NCBI RefSeq assembly: GCF_900117445.1
Contig: NZ_FPEJ01000006.1
Location: forward strand, 62,001 to 126,000
Origin: Hyphomicrobium sp. NDB2Meth4
GTDB taxonomy: Bacteria; Pseudomonadota; Alphaproteobacteria; Rhizobiales; Hyphomicrobiaceae
Length of the DNA: 64,000 bases
Reading direction: 5' to 3'
Shown here piece after piece: positions 45,328 through 54,196 of the stretch. The first letter of the stretch is position 1. Each line of letters opens with the position of its first letter. The position numbers were made by a program, and so were the translations under genes. Under the pieces are notes generated by a model. It did no database searches and was not told the origin of the DNA. It was given only the letters and a program-made list of their open reading frames with translations.

Positions 45328-45418
45328 GGGCGCCTGCCTCCGCTCGTTGGACTTGGGACAACGGAAATAGAACCGAGAGGTTCCTGATGCTTAGCGGGGC
45401 GCGCATGAGGTTGGTAAA

Positions 45419-46387
45419 TTGAGCGGATTGCTTGCACTTCTCGACGATGTGGTGGCGCTGGCGAAACTGGCCGCAGTCACGCTGGACGATGCCGCGGGCC
45501 AGGCCGTTAAGGCGAGCAGCAAGGCTGCCGGTGTGGTGATCGACGACGCTGCTGTCACACCCCGCTATGTGACAGGCCTTGCCGCCACGCGCGAATTGCC
45601 AATCGTCGGCCGGATCGCCGTCGGCTCGCTGCGCAACAAGCTGCTGTTCCTGCTGCCAGCCGCGCTGTTGCTCAGCGCCTTTCTTCCGCAGGCGATCACA
45701 CCGCTATTGATGCTGGGTGGCCTCTATCTCTCTTTCGAGGGGTACGAGAAGGTGCACCACATGCTGGTGGGGGAGACGAAGGAAGCCAAGGGCGTCAAAG
45801 TGGCGGCGCAGCTCGCCAAAGGCGACAAGGCCTTGGAAGATGAGAAAGTGGCGGGCGCGATCCGCACCGACTTCATTCTGTCAGCCGAAATCATGGCGAT
45901 CGCGCTGGCCGCTGTGAGTTCCCCCGACATCATCACGCAGGCCATCGTGCTGGCCATCGTTGCGGTGGTGATCACGGTCGGCGTCTATGGCGCGGTGGCT
46001 CTGATCGTCAGGGCCGACGACATCGGTGCGCGGCTGGCCCAGCGCAATGGTGCTGTCTCGGGTCCGATCGGCCGCGCGCTGGTTCGCGGGATGCCGCCAT
46101 TCCTGGAGACGCTCAGCTTCGTCGGCATGGTGGCGATGCTTTGGGTGGGTGGCGGGATTTTGGTGCATGGCTTGGCCGAGTTCGGCATCCCGCAGCCCGA
46201 GCACATCATTCATGAGGTGGCCGTCGCGATCGGCGATGCGATCCCGTTCGACGGCGACATCCTCACATGGGTGGTGTCGGCAGCCGGTGCGGCGTTGCTC
46301 GGTCTCGTCGCCGGCGCGATCACAGCGGTGATCGTCGCGATCGCCCGGCTGCCGTTCCGCGGGGCGACACAGAGCCAAGAGCATTAA
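45419..46387 (+). CDS. DUF808 family membrane protein (YedI-like)
   Basis: A 322-residue multi-pass membrane protein. The N-terminus SGLLALLDDVVALAKLAAVT and DDAAVTPRYVTGLAATRELP are characteristic of the DUF808 family. Later segments include ILSAEIMAIALAAVSS and several long hydrophobic helices. The TTG start has GAGGTTGG upstream. The function of the family is unknown. Confidence 0.87.
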   Translation: MSGLLALLDDVVALAKLAAVTLDDAAGQAVKASSKAAGVVIDDAAVTPRYVTGLAATRELPIVGRIAVGSLRNKLLFLLPAALLLSAFLPQAITPLLMLGGLYLSFEGYEKVHHMLVGETKEAKGVKVAAQLAKGDKALEDEKVAGAIRTDFILSAEIMAIALAAVSSPDIITQAIVLAIVAVVITVGVYGAVALIVRADDIGARLAQRNGAVSGPIGRALVRGMPPFLETLSFVGMVAMLWVGGGILVHGLAEFGIPQPEHIIHEVAVAIGDAIPFDGDILTWVVSAAGAALLGLVAGAITAVIVAIARLPFRGATQSQEH

Positions 46388-46405
46388 AGCTGCGATGAAC
46401 GTGGG

Positions 46406-46846
46406 TTAGTGCTGAGGACGGTCGACGGAGGCGGTATCGCCGTCAGGAGGGCACTTGTGCTCGAGCGAGATCGGCTCCTCGTTGCACGAGGCATCGAACC
46501 GCGCGCTACCCTCCTCGGTGATGGGCTGCAGTGTCGCCTTGCAGAGCAAGCTCTGGCCATCTGGCGTGCCAGCGCGCAACTGCACGCTGCGGCCGACAAG
46601 AACGGGGAAGCGGAAAAAGCAGCTCTCGCCCATTGGGCGCAGAAGCACCGTGACGGTGTTGTCACTGGGTGAGATCTGCACGACGGAGAAGCTATCGCTG
46701 TCCGTGTCGTCGGTGCCGAATGAGACGGCCTGTTGCGGAGCAACGGAGAAGGTATCGAGAGACTCGTTGGCGTGGGCGAGCGCTAGAGGCGTGGCCGCTA
46801 AAAAAACGGCGGTGAGAGCAAGTCCACCGAGACACGGGTGTTTCAT
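46406..46846 (-). CDS. Exported protein of unknown function
   Basis: A 146-residue protein with a clear signal peptide (LALTAVFLAATPLALAHA). The mature part has four Cys (SCFFRF, LLCKAT, ASCNEE, HKCPPD) that could form two disulfides, and is mostly beta-strand-like. GAGAGG precedes the ATG; the longer open frame upstream was not used. I do not recognise the family. Confidence 0.65.
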   Translation of the reverse strand: MKHPCLGGLALTAVFLAATPLALAHANESLDTFSVAPQQAVSFGTDDTDSDSFSVVQISPSDNTVTVLLRPMGESCFFRFPVLVGRSVQLRAGTPDGQSLLCKATLQPITEEGSARFDASCNEEPISLEHKCPPDGDTASVDRPQH

Positions 46847-47077
46847 ACCGTGAGCCTCTCTAATCCGACGCACACTGTAGCGCGTTCGCATGACAAAGTC
46901 CTTAAGCTTCCGACTTGTGCCCCGATGAATTTCATCGAACAATCCGGCGCCAGGAGCGTTTTGGTTAAAGCCGCGGGCGGGCGCTATTCCGCGCGGAACA
47001 TCGCTCACTTTCGTCACAAGCGACGGCGTCCAGTGCGCGGTCAGCCAATTCCCCGCAACTGCAGCAGCGGAAGGTCG

Positions 47078-48079
47078 ATGATCCAAATCAGTTTGCGCAT
47101 TGTTGCAGCCATGCTGTGCTCGGCAGCTTTGCCCGGCCCCGCACGGAGCGACGCCTATCTGGCGGATTTCTCCTACCCGTATGACGTCGCACGCATGGAG
47201 TTTCGCTCGCAGGGACAGGACCTGTGGATGTCCTATATGGACATTGCCCCGAAGATGCCCAATGGGCGCACGGTCGTGTTGCTGCACGGCAAGAACTTCT
47301 GCGGGGCGACTTGGGAGAGCGTGATCGGCGCGCTATCGGGCGCGGGCTATCGCGTCGTGGTGCCCGACCAGATCGGGTTCTGCCGCTCGGCGAAGCCGCG
47401 CGCCTACCAGTACAGCTTGCACCAGCTCGCGGCGAACACCCATGCGCTGATCGAGAAGCTCGGGATCGAGAAACCGATTATCCTCGGCCATTCGATGGGC
47501 GGGATGCTGGGTATCCGCTATGCGCTGATGTATCCGGACCAGACGGCGGCGCTGGTGCTCGTCAACCCGATCGGGCTGGAGGATTGGAAGGCCGAGGGCG
47601 TGCCGCTCGTCACCATCGACGAGCTATACGCGCGCGAGAAGAAGACATCCGCGGAGACGATCAAGAAGTACCAGCATAAGGTCTACTACCACGGCAATTG
47701 GAGGCCCGAGTACGACCGCTGGGTCGATATGCTGGCGTCGATGTACGCGGGCAAGGGGGGCGACCTCGTCGCGTGGAGCCAGGCGCTGACGTCGGACATG
47801 GTGCTGTCCCAGCCGGTCATATACGAGGTCGGCGAATTGCGGGTGCCGACGCTGATGCTGATCGGCATGAAGGACACGACGGCGATCGGGCGCGACCGGA
47901 CAACGCCTGAGGTCGCCAAGACGCTCGGCGACTACGCGGCGCTGGCGCCGCAGGTGGCGGCGCAGATCAAGGGATCGAAACTCGTCACATTCCCAGAGCT
48001 GGGGCACTCGCCGCAGGTCGAGGATCCATCACGCTTCAACGCGGCGCTGGTCCAATCGCTGGGGGCGCTGCTGCAGTAG
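47078..48079 (+). CDS. Exported alpha/beta hydrolase
   Basis: A 333-residue hydrolase with a signal peptide (RIVAAMLCSAALPGPARS). The oxyanion region is VVLLHGKNFCGATWE, the nucleophile elbow is LGHSMGG, and the late acid/His are in GMKDTTA and FPELGHSPQ. It resembles haloalkane dehalogenase/epoxide hydrolase-like alpha/beta hydrolases; the substrate is unknown. The ATG has GGAAGG 5 bases upstream, and an in-frame stretch of 80 codons before it lacks family resemblance. Confidence 0.85.
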   Translation: MIQISLRIVAAMLCSAALPGPARSDAYLADFSYPYDVARMEFRSQGQDLWMSYMDIAPKMPNGRTVVLLHGKNFCGATWESVIGALSGAGYRVVVPDQIGFCRSAKPRAYQYSLHQLAANTHALIEKLGIEKPIILGHSMGGMLGIRYALMYPDQTAALVLVNPIGLEDWKAEGVPLVTIDELYAREKKTSAETIKKYQHKVYYHGNWRPEYDRWVDMLASMYAGKGGDLVAWSQALTSDMVLSQPVIYEVGELRVPTLMLIGMKDTTAIGRDRTTPEVAKTLGDYAALAPQVAAQIKGSKLVTFPELGHSPQVEDPSRFNAALVQSLGALLQ

Positions 48080-48090
48080 CGCGCGCGGGG

Positions 48091-48801
48091 CTATTCGCGG
48101 CGGAAACCGGTGGCGAGGACGTAAAGCTCGGCGGAGTCGGAGCGGCTGGCCGGCGGCTTGACGTGGCGGACGGTTGCGAAGCGCTTCTTCAGCATGTCGA
48201 GCAGATCGCGCTCGGTGCCGCCCTGGAACACCTTGGCGAGAAACGCGCCGCCCGGTCTCAGCACGTCGCAGGCGAAGGCGGCCGCGGACTCGGCGAGGGC
48301 CATGATGCGCAAATGGTCGGTGCCCGTGTGTCCCGTCGTGGGCGCCGCCATGTCGGACAGCACCACGTCGGCGACGCCGTCGCGCAACAAGGATTTGAGC
48401 GTTGCCTCGGCGTTTTCGTCATTGAAATCGAGTTTCAGCGCCTCAACGCCAGGCAGCGCCTCCATTTCGAGGTAGTCGATAGCGACCACCTGGCCTTTGC
48501 CAGCCACGGACTGCACCCGCTCGGCTGCGATCTGACTCCAGCCGCCGGGCGCAGCACCGAGGTCGACGACGATGCCGCCTGTTTTCAGGAAGTGGTACTT
48601 ATCGTCGATCTCTTTCAGCTTGTAGGCGGCGCGCGAGCGCATGCCCTCGCGCTTGGCCGCTGCGACGTAGGGGTCGTTGAGCTGGCGTTCGAGCCAGCGC
48701 TGCGATGAAGGGCGATGCTTGCGCGCGGTTTTCAAGCGCGTGTACATCTGACGCTGACCACCGCCGGGCCCTTTTTTTGGTCCGCCGCTCTTCTGGCTCA
48801 T
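48091..48801 (-). CDS. rlmE: 23S rRNA (uridine-2'-O) methyltransferase RlmE (FtsJ)
   Basis: Methylates U2552 of 23S rRNA in the A-loop (E. coli numbering). The 236 residues show [17 protein letters not shown] motif [32 protein letters not shown] and LAKVFQGG, including the K-D-K-E catalytic set. A short basic tail precedes the domain. It starts 12 bases after the Ppx/GppA gene on the same strand. Confidence 0.94.
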   Translation of the reverse strand: MSQKSGGPKKGPGGGQRQMYTRLKTARKHRPSSQRWLERQLNDPYVAAAKREGMRSRAAYKLKEIDDKYHFLKTGGIVVDLGAAPGGWSQIAAERVQSVAGKGQVVAIDYLEMEALPGVEALKLDFNDENAEATLKSLLRDGVADVVLSDMAAPTTGHTGTDHLRIMALAESAAAFACDVLRPGGAFLAKVFQGGTERDLLDMLKKRFATVRHVKPPASRSDSAELYVLATGFRRE

Positions 48802-48813
48802 TGGCTCTTGCTC

Positions 48814-50007
48814 TCAAACTGGGCGGCGGCGGCGACGCGCGGGGGCAAAAACGCCATCCTCAAGCATCAGCGTCGTCAGGATACCTTCGCGAAGGCCGCG
48901 GTCGGCGACGCGCAGGCGTTCACACGGCCACATGCGCAGGATGGCTTCAAGGATGGCGCAGCCCGCGAGCACGAGATCGGCGCGGTCGCGGCCGATGCAG
49001 GGTTCGGCGATGCGCTGCTCATAGCTGCGGCCAAGGAGATCGCCGGTTACGTCGCGGACGTCACCCACGCTGAGCCAGCAGCCGTCGACGCGGTTGCGGT
49101 CGTAGCGCTTCAGGCCGAGCTGGATGCCGGCGACGGTGGTGACGGTGCCGGAGGTGCCGAGCATGTGCATGCGCCGGCCGGCCAAGCGCCCGGCGAGTCC
49201 GTGTTGAGCCTCGAACGCGGCGAGCAGGCGGTGTGTTTCGGCGACCATCGCCTCGAACACGTCGGGCGTCACATGACGGCCGCCGAAGCGTTCTGCCAGG
49301 GTGACGACGCCGATCGGCAGCGACGTCCAGGCAACCATGCAGTGCTGTGCGTCGACACGGCCGGAGAAGCGCCGGTCGCGCTGACGGTTGCGCCGGGACA
49401 GGTCGAGCAGGATCAGTTCAGAAGAGCCGCCACCGATGTCGAACACCAGGACGTAGTCGCAGCTGGGGTCGATCAGGGCAGCCGATCCGGAGACGGCGAG
49501 GCGGGCTTCGAGCTCGCGCGTGAGGATCTCGATCTCGAGGCCGAGCTTGTCGCGGACACGGGCAAGGAACTCCTCGCCGTTGACTGCGACGCGGCACGCT
49601 TCCGTGGCGACGAGGCGGGAGCGCCGGACCTTGGCGCGGCCCAGCTTAGAGGCGCAGACTCTCAAGGCGTCGAAGGTCCGCGTCATCGCCGCCTCGGAGA
49701 GACGGCCGCTCTGGCTGACGCCCTCACCCAGCCGAATGATGCGCGAGAAGGCATCGACGACGCGGAAGCCGCGGCGTGACGGGCGGGCAAGCAGGAGCCG
49801 GCAGTTGTTGGTTCCGAGATCGAGCGCGCCATAGACGGCGTCGGTGCGCGCGTCGCGCTCGAGTTGCTGAGGCACCGAGCCTACGGCATCGCTGCCGGCC
49901 GTGCCTGAGGCAGAAAAATGAGCGGAAACCGCGGCTTGGAAATCGCCGCCATTGGCCGTGCCAACAGGCGCTTCGGTTGCGCCGCCCTCGTCGGGATAGC
50001 CCTGCAC
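48814..50007 (-). CDS. Ppx/GppA family exopolyphosphatase or pppGpp phosphatase
   Basis: A 397-residue actin-fold phosphatase. It shows ALDLGTNNCRLLLARP, VATEACRVAVNG and VFDIGGGSSELILLD, the family nucleotide-binding motifs. The first 55 residues are a low-complexity leader before the fold. The GTG start is uncertain; a later start would keep the domain intact. Polyphosphate and pppGpp cannot be told apart as substrate. It is cotranscribed with rlmE by spacing. Confidence 0.87.
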   Translation of the reverse strand: MQGYPDEGGATEAPVGTANGGDFQAAVSAHFSASGTAGSDAVGSVPQQLERDARTDAVYGALDLGTNNCRLLLARPSRRGFRVVDAFSRIIRLGEGVSQSGRLSEAAMTRTFDALRVCASKLGRAKVRRSRLVATEACRVAVNGEEFLARVRDKLGLEIEILTRELEARLAVSGSAALIDPSCDYVLVFDIGGGSSELILLDLSRRNRQRDRRFSGRVDAQHCMVAWTSLPIGVVTLAERFGGRHVTPDVFEAMVAETHRLLAAFEAQHGLAGRLAGRRMHMLGTSGTVTTVAGIQLGLKRYDRNRVDGCWLSVGDVRDVTGDLLGRSYEQRIAEPCIGRDRADLVLAGCAILEAILRMWPCERLRVADRGLREGILTTLMLEDGVFAPARRRRRPV

Positions 50008-50178
50008 AGTCCAAATTCTCCAGCGCCTGGCATGCGGCCCGGGAAGTGGGCAAGCGCGTCATCAGGCGTCTTTCTGGATGACACTTGTCGACAGTCTAGC
50101 AGTAATCGGCGGGGCGTAAAGCGTAAGTCTCGGGAGCCTGCTATCCTCGCCGGGGCGTAGCTGAAATAGACTTAACCT

Positions 50179-50994
50179 ATGCTCCAGCAGGCTCTTTTTG
50201 CGACGATCGCCGCTCTTGTTGCTATGGCACTCCATGGCCAGAGCGCCGTTGCGGGTGCACTGGGCGATGCCGAGCGCGCCCGTCTGCTTGCCGCTTATCC
50301 GGGCTACCTCAACCGGATCGAAGGCAACGAACTCGTCTGGCAGGACGGCACGCGCATGCCGCTGGACGATGGCCGGGGGGCGAAGCGCTTCGAGGCTTGG
50401 ATCGATGATCCCGACGTCGAGGACATGCTGTCCGTGCCCTACCCCGCGGGCGATGCCGTTTCACCGCCGGCCAGGAACGTCGATCCAGGGCGGGCACGCA
50501 ATCAAGCCTTCTTCGACAAGGTCTATGGCGACTGCCGCCGGGGCGAGGTGGAGCCGAATCTGACGCGCGTGGCATGGTTGCCAAAGCGCAGCAAACAGCG
50601 CCTTCCCTTCAACCGCCGCAACGGAGCAGCCGAAGCGCTCGCGGCGGTGAGCCGCGAACTGGACGATCTGCCGGACGCTTTCGACGTTTATCTGGTGCCT
50701 TCGGCCGGCACGCATAATTGCCGGGTTATCGCTGGGACCAACAGGGTATCGGCACATGGCCATGGCATCGCCATCGATATCGCGCTGAAGTGGGCGCACT
50801 ACTGGCGCGATGCGATGAACGGCAACGATGGCGAAGTGGCCTTCCGGAACGAGATCCCGATGGAGATCGTGCGGATATTCGAGCGGCACGGGTTCATCTG
50901 GGGTGGGCGCTGGTATCACTACGACACCATGCATTTCGAGTACCGGCCGGAACTCGTGGGGGTGCGTGGTGGCGGGGCGGGCTTAGCGAAATAG
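50179..50994 (+). CDS. Exported M15-family peptidase
   Basis: A 271-residue protein with a signal peptide (ALFATIAALVAMALHG). The C-terminal third carries the M15 D-alanyl-D-alanine carboxypeptidase pattern: SAHGHGIAIDIALKW with His and Asp zinc ligands, and HYDTMHFEYRPEL with the last His. A peptidoglycan-trimming role is likely. It is the last core gene before tRNA-Gln. Confidence 0.8.
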   Translation: MLQQALFATIAALVAMALHGQSAVAGALGDAERARLLAAYPGYLNRIEGNELVWQDGTRMPLDDGRGAKRFEAWIDDPDVEDMLSVPYPAGDAVSPPARNVDPGRARNQAFFDKVYGDCRRGEVEPNLTRVAWLPKRSKQRLPFNRRNGAAEALAAVSRELDDLPDAFDVYLVPSAGTHNCRVIAGTNRVSAHGHGIAIDIALKWAHYWRDAMNGNDGEVAFRNEIPMEIVRIFERHGFIWGGRWYHYDTMHFEYRPELVGVRGGGAGLAK

Positions 50995-51091
50995 CCTGAT
51001 CGCCGCGACCAGCGGTTGCCCGGTTGCGGAGGTGCGAAGCACCTGTTATATGCGGCCCTCCGGCGGCTAGCCCCGCCGATGATCCCGGCAT

Positions 51092-51165
51092 TGGGGGATC
51101 GTCTAATGGTAGGACTGCAGACTCTGACTCTGCCTGTCTAGGTTCGAATCCTAGTCCCCCAGCCA
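51092..51165 (+). tRNA. tRNA-Gln(CUG)
   Basis: A 74-base cloverleaf with encoded CCA. The acceptor stem TGGGGGA pairs with TCCCCCA, with discriminator G. The anticodon arm GCAGA-CTCTGAC-TCTGC gives anticodon CTG, reading CAG. The T-arm is CTAGG-TTCGAAT-CCTAG. Its 3' end is the likely attachment site of the following integrase. Confidence 0.95.
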
Positions 51166-51280
51166 ACAAAATCCGCAAAAAGATCAATGAAATCAAGCGT
51201 TTAAGCTCAAGCGCTGGCCACGCTTGCGGTCCCGTTCTACCTCTTTGGGATAGAATTTAGGGTAGAAAGCGGGGCGGTCG

Positions 51281-52639
51281 ATGCGGCCAATCAAGCCGAC
51301 GCGCAAGGCGGGTCTTTGGACGCTGACGCGGTTCGTGCCGAAAGGCTTCCGGCACGTTGAGGCGCGCAAGGTCGTTCGCGTCAGCACCGGTATCCGAGTT
51401 GCTGATGATCCTGCGGGCATCCGTGCGCACGAGGCGGTTCAAGCGCTCAACTCGCAGTTGGAGGCGTACTGGCGCGGGCTCGATGCGGGCCAACCAGTTG
51501 CGCCGGTCAGCGCGACGACCGCGCGCGCTTATGTCGAGCAGATGCGCAGCCGTCATCTCCCTGCGGGCGGGTTGGACGGGAATGCAGTCGAAGAAATCGC
51601 GCGGCGAGTTGCAGCGCTGATGCGGGCGGGCGAGGCTGCGAACCCAACCTTGACGCTCAAGGCGCAACCGACGCCCAAATCTGCACCGACCGCCGCGAAG
51701 CGCAGCGGCGTTGCATCATCGACCAAGATCGCCTTATCGACGCTGCTCGATGAATATGAAGCTTCGCAGAAGGTTCAGCTTGCGAAGTATTCGCCGGACC
51801 AGTTGCGCCGGTGGCGCAACGGACGCATCCGGGCCGTCGCAAACCTGAAACAGGTTCTCGGCGGTGATCGCTACATCGAAGACATCAGCCGCGACGACGC
51901 CCTGAACTTCCGGGATTGGTGGCAGGACCGGATCGTTGCGGGCGGGGTCAAGATCGATAGCGCCAATAAAGAAATCGGGATCATCAGCCGCATGGTGCAT
52001 GTGCTGAACCGATCAAAGCGGCTCGGGTTAGAACTGGTCTTCAAGGAGCTTTGCATCGAGGGCGGCGGCTACGAGCAGCGCGCAGCCTACGCGGTCGATT
52101 TTGTGCAGAACAACATCCTCGCGGACGGTGCCCTCGATGGGCTGAACGACGAGGCCCGCGGCGTCGTCTACGTCTGCGCCGAAACCGGGATGCGCCCCGT
52201 CGAGATCGTCAACCTGACGAGGCGAACGATCCGCCTTGACTGCGACGTGCCCCATATCTTGGTGAAGCCTGAAGGCCGCGTCCTCAAGACCGATTACAGC
52301 GACCGACATTTCCCGCTTGTGGGCGTCGCGCTTAAAGTCATGAGCAGGAACCCGAACGGCTTTCCGAGCTACTTTGACAAATCGCCCGTCCTTTCGGCGA
52401 CCGTGAATAAGTATCTGTCAGCGCACAAGCTGCGGCCGACCTCAAAGCACAGCCTCTATTCGCTGCGTCATACGTTTGAGGATAGACTGACGGCGGTTGA
52501 GCCGCCCGAGAAGATCCAAGCCTATCTCATGGGCCATAAGTATGATCGACCGAAGTATGGCAGCCCGCCGTCGCTCGAACAGTTGAAAGGCTGGCTCGAC
52601 AAGATCGCCTTCCGCGCGCCAACATCATTTGAGCCATGA
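51281..52639 (+). CDS. Tyrosine recombinase (phage-type integrase)
   Basis: A 452-residue site-specific recombinase. An N-terminal arm-binding part and a core-binding region (residues about 145-250) precede the catalytic domain. Catalytic residues visible are Arg305 (ETGMRPVEI), Arg396 in SLYSLRHTF, His419 in LMGHKYD and nucleophile Tyr426 in RPKYGSP. The position normally His three before Arg396 is Tyr. It sits 115 bases after tRNA-Gln, its probable integration site, and overlaps the next gene by ATGA. Confidence 0.93.
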   Translation: MRPIKPTRKAGLWTLTRFVPKGFRHVEARKVVRVSTGIRVADDPAGIRAHEAVQALNSQLEAYWRGLDAGQPVAPVSATTARAYVEQMRSRHLPAGGLDGNAVEEIARRVAALMRAGEAANPTLTLKAQPTPKSAPTAAKRSGVASSTKIALSTLLDEYEASQKVQLAKYSPDQLRRWRNGRIRAVANLKQVLGGDRYIEDISRDDALNFRDWWQDRIVAGGVKIDSANKEIGIISRMVHVLNRSKRLGLELVFKELCIEGGGYEQRAAYAVDFVQNNILADGALDGLNDEARGVVYVCAETGMRPVEIVNLTRRTIRLDCDVPHILVKPEGRVLKTDYSDRHFPLVGVALKVMSRNPNGFPSYFDKSPVLSATVNKYLSAHKLRPTSKHSLYSLRHTFEDRLTAVEPPEKIQAYLMGHKYDRPKYGSPPSLEQLKGWLDKIAFRAPTSFEP

Positions 52640-53172
52640 CAATCGAAATGCCCAAGATCGCCGCTGTGTCGGTCGTCACCCCGAACCTGATCGACGTAAC
52701 GTGGGCAACCGGCCGCTCGGAACGCATCGACCTCACCGGCTGGATCGCAACCGGCAGCACTATCCTCGCGCCGCTGACCGATCCTGCCGTCTTCGCAACG
52801 GCGCGCGTTGACAAAAACGGCAGCGGTGTTTCGTGGGGTGGCGATGATGATCTCGCAATCGATGCGTTCCACCTATCCATGATTGCCGGCGACGCCGCAG
52901 ACGTTGCAGCCTACGACGCCGCGAAGGGGCGGCATGCGCGCGGCGAGGACGAACTGATCCCCGCCGCATTCGCCGACCGCCTGCTCGATGGCGAGAACAA
53001 GATCCGGGTATGGCGCGAGTATCGAGGCTTGTCCGTCGAGGCGTTAGCGAGCGCCGCGGGAATTGCGACGGATCAGATCAGACAGATCGAAGACGATGCG
53101 CGCAGCGCATCGCCCGATGACGTTGGCAAGATCGCGGCGGCGCTGCGTATTGATGTCGATGATCTAGCGTAG
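52636..53172 (+). CDS. DUF2442-like protein with C-terminal helix-turn-helix
   Basis: A 178-residue protein. The first 80 residues resemble DUF2442 (VTPNLIDVTWATGRSERIDL, LADPAVF-like LTDPAVFATARVD). The last 60 look like an XRE-type HTH: IRVWREYRGLSVEALASAAG and ADQIRQIE-like TDQIRQIEDDARSAS. It probably binds DNA as an antitoxin-like or element regulator. Translation is coupled to the integrase by ATGA. Confidence 0.78.
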   Translation: MTIEMPKIAAVSVVTPNLIDVTWATGRSERIDLTGWIATGSTILAPLTDPAVFATARVDKNGSGVSWGGDDDLAIDAFHLSMIAGDAADVAAYDAAKGRHARGEDELIPAAFADRLLDGENKIRVWREYRGLSVEALASAAGIATDQIRQIEDDARSASPDDVGKIAAALRIDVDDLA

Positions 53173-53294
53173 CGCGAAAAAGCTCTGCAACTGGACTGGC
53201 TCTCAAGTTTGCCTCGGCGTAGAGCACGAGAGCCGCGCAGATATACGCGGCCCTCATGAGCTTCGGCTCGCCCACCTTGGAAAAGGACATCACC

Positions 53295-53783
53295 ATGAAC
53301 GCAGCAACCATCATCCGCCATCCGGCGGCGCCTAAGAAGGCCCGCACGCCACGTCCGCGCGGCGCCTCGGCATCCTACGTCCGCCGCCAACGGCGGCAGC
53401 ACATCGCCGCTACCGGCGTTGCCGCAGTCGCCATCGTCTTGACCGCGTTGTCCCTCTCGCATCTTGCGGCAGGCATCGCTCTCGTTACTGGCGCCCCCGC
53501 GCTCGAAGCTTGGGCACTCGCAATCGGCATTGACCTCGGGTTCCTCGCACTTGAACTCGCGCAACTATCCGCGGCCACGCCTGCCGTTCGCCGTCAGATC
53601 GAGCGGTTTAGCCGCCCCGCCATCGTTGCGACCCTGGCCGTCTCGGCAGCGCTGAACGCATTTGCTTTTGGCGCAGCGGCCGAGGGGCTGATGCTATATC
53701 CGGCGGCAGCGCTTGGCATCGCGGTTCCTGCGCTCATCTACGCTTTGAGCCGAGTTGCCTTTGGCCTATCTGTTACCCGCTGA
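53295..53783 (+). CDS. Small multi-pass membrane protein
   Basis: A 162-residue protein. A basic N-terminus (KKARTPRPRG, RRQRRQ) leads to four hydrophobic segments, including AVAIVLTALSLSHLAAGIAL, GIDLGFLALELAQL and GIAVPALIYALS. AAGGACA precedes the ATG. Similar proteins occur on plasmids and integrative elements, with unknown role, perhaps linked to transfer or replication. A hairpin follows directly. Confidence 0.65.
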   Translation: MNAATIIRHPAAPKKARTPRPRGASASYVRRQRRQHIAATGVAAVAIVLTALSLSHLAAGIALVTGAPALEAWALAIGIDLGFLALELAQLSAATPAVRRQIERFSRPAIVATLAVSAALNAFAFGAAAEGLMLYPAAALGIAVPALIYALSRVAFGLSVTR

Positions 53784-53793
53784 TCACGATATG

Positions 53794-53817
53794 AGGGGGC
53801 GCCGCAAGGCGCCCTCT
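53794..53817 (+). terminator. Hairpin with GCAA tetraloop
   Basis: GGCGCC at 53798-53803 and at 53808-53813 extend to a 10-bp stem with one G-U pair, closed by GCAA. No T-run follows, so termination would be weak; it separates the membrane protein and the small HTH gene. Confidence 0.4.
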
Positions 53818-53834
53818 CTGCATTGGAGCATTCG

Positions 53835-54071
53835 ATGACGGGCAGCGAACTGCAAGCAATCCGGCGGCGCCTGAAACTGTCGCTCGTCCGCTTCGGCCTC
53901 GCCCTTGGGTACAGCGGCGCCGACAAGAACGTTCAAACGACGATGCGCAGATATGAGGCGGACGAAAAGCCGATCCCGCCATGGATCGCCCGGCTTGCGA
54001 TCATGTTCGACCGTTACGGCGTCCCGGATGATTTCCGCGACGAGGACGAGCGCTTGCCTGGGACCGAATGA
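53835..54071 (+). CDS. Small helix-turn-helix protein
   Basis: A 78-residue protein with an XRE-like pattern (ELQAIRRRLKLSLVRFGLALG, TTMRRYEADEKPIPPWIARL). GGAG lies 6 bases before the ATG; a TTG four codons upstream is the alternative. Likely a regulator of the island. The helicase starts 125 bases later. Confidence 0.7.
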   Translation: MTGSELQAIRRRLKLSLVRFGLALGYSGADKNVQTTMRRYEADEKPIPPWIARLAIMFDRYGVPDDFRDEDERLPGTE

Positions 54072-54196
54072 TCGACTGGCCACCCCCCTCATCCCAAGAC
54101 GCACCTTGCTTTTTCTCCGCGCGCCAAATTTGATCTCCCCCGCAAGCGCTCTAAAAGGGTCGCTGGTATAGAAGGCGTGGTGGGGGCATACCGGTT

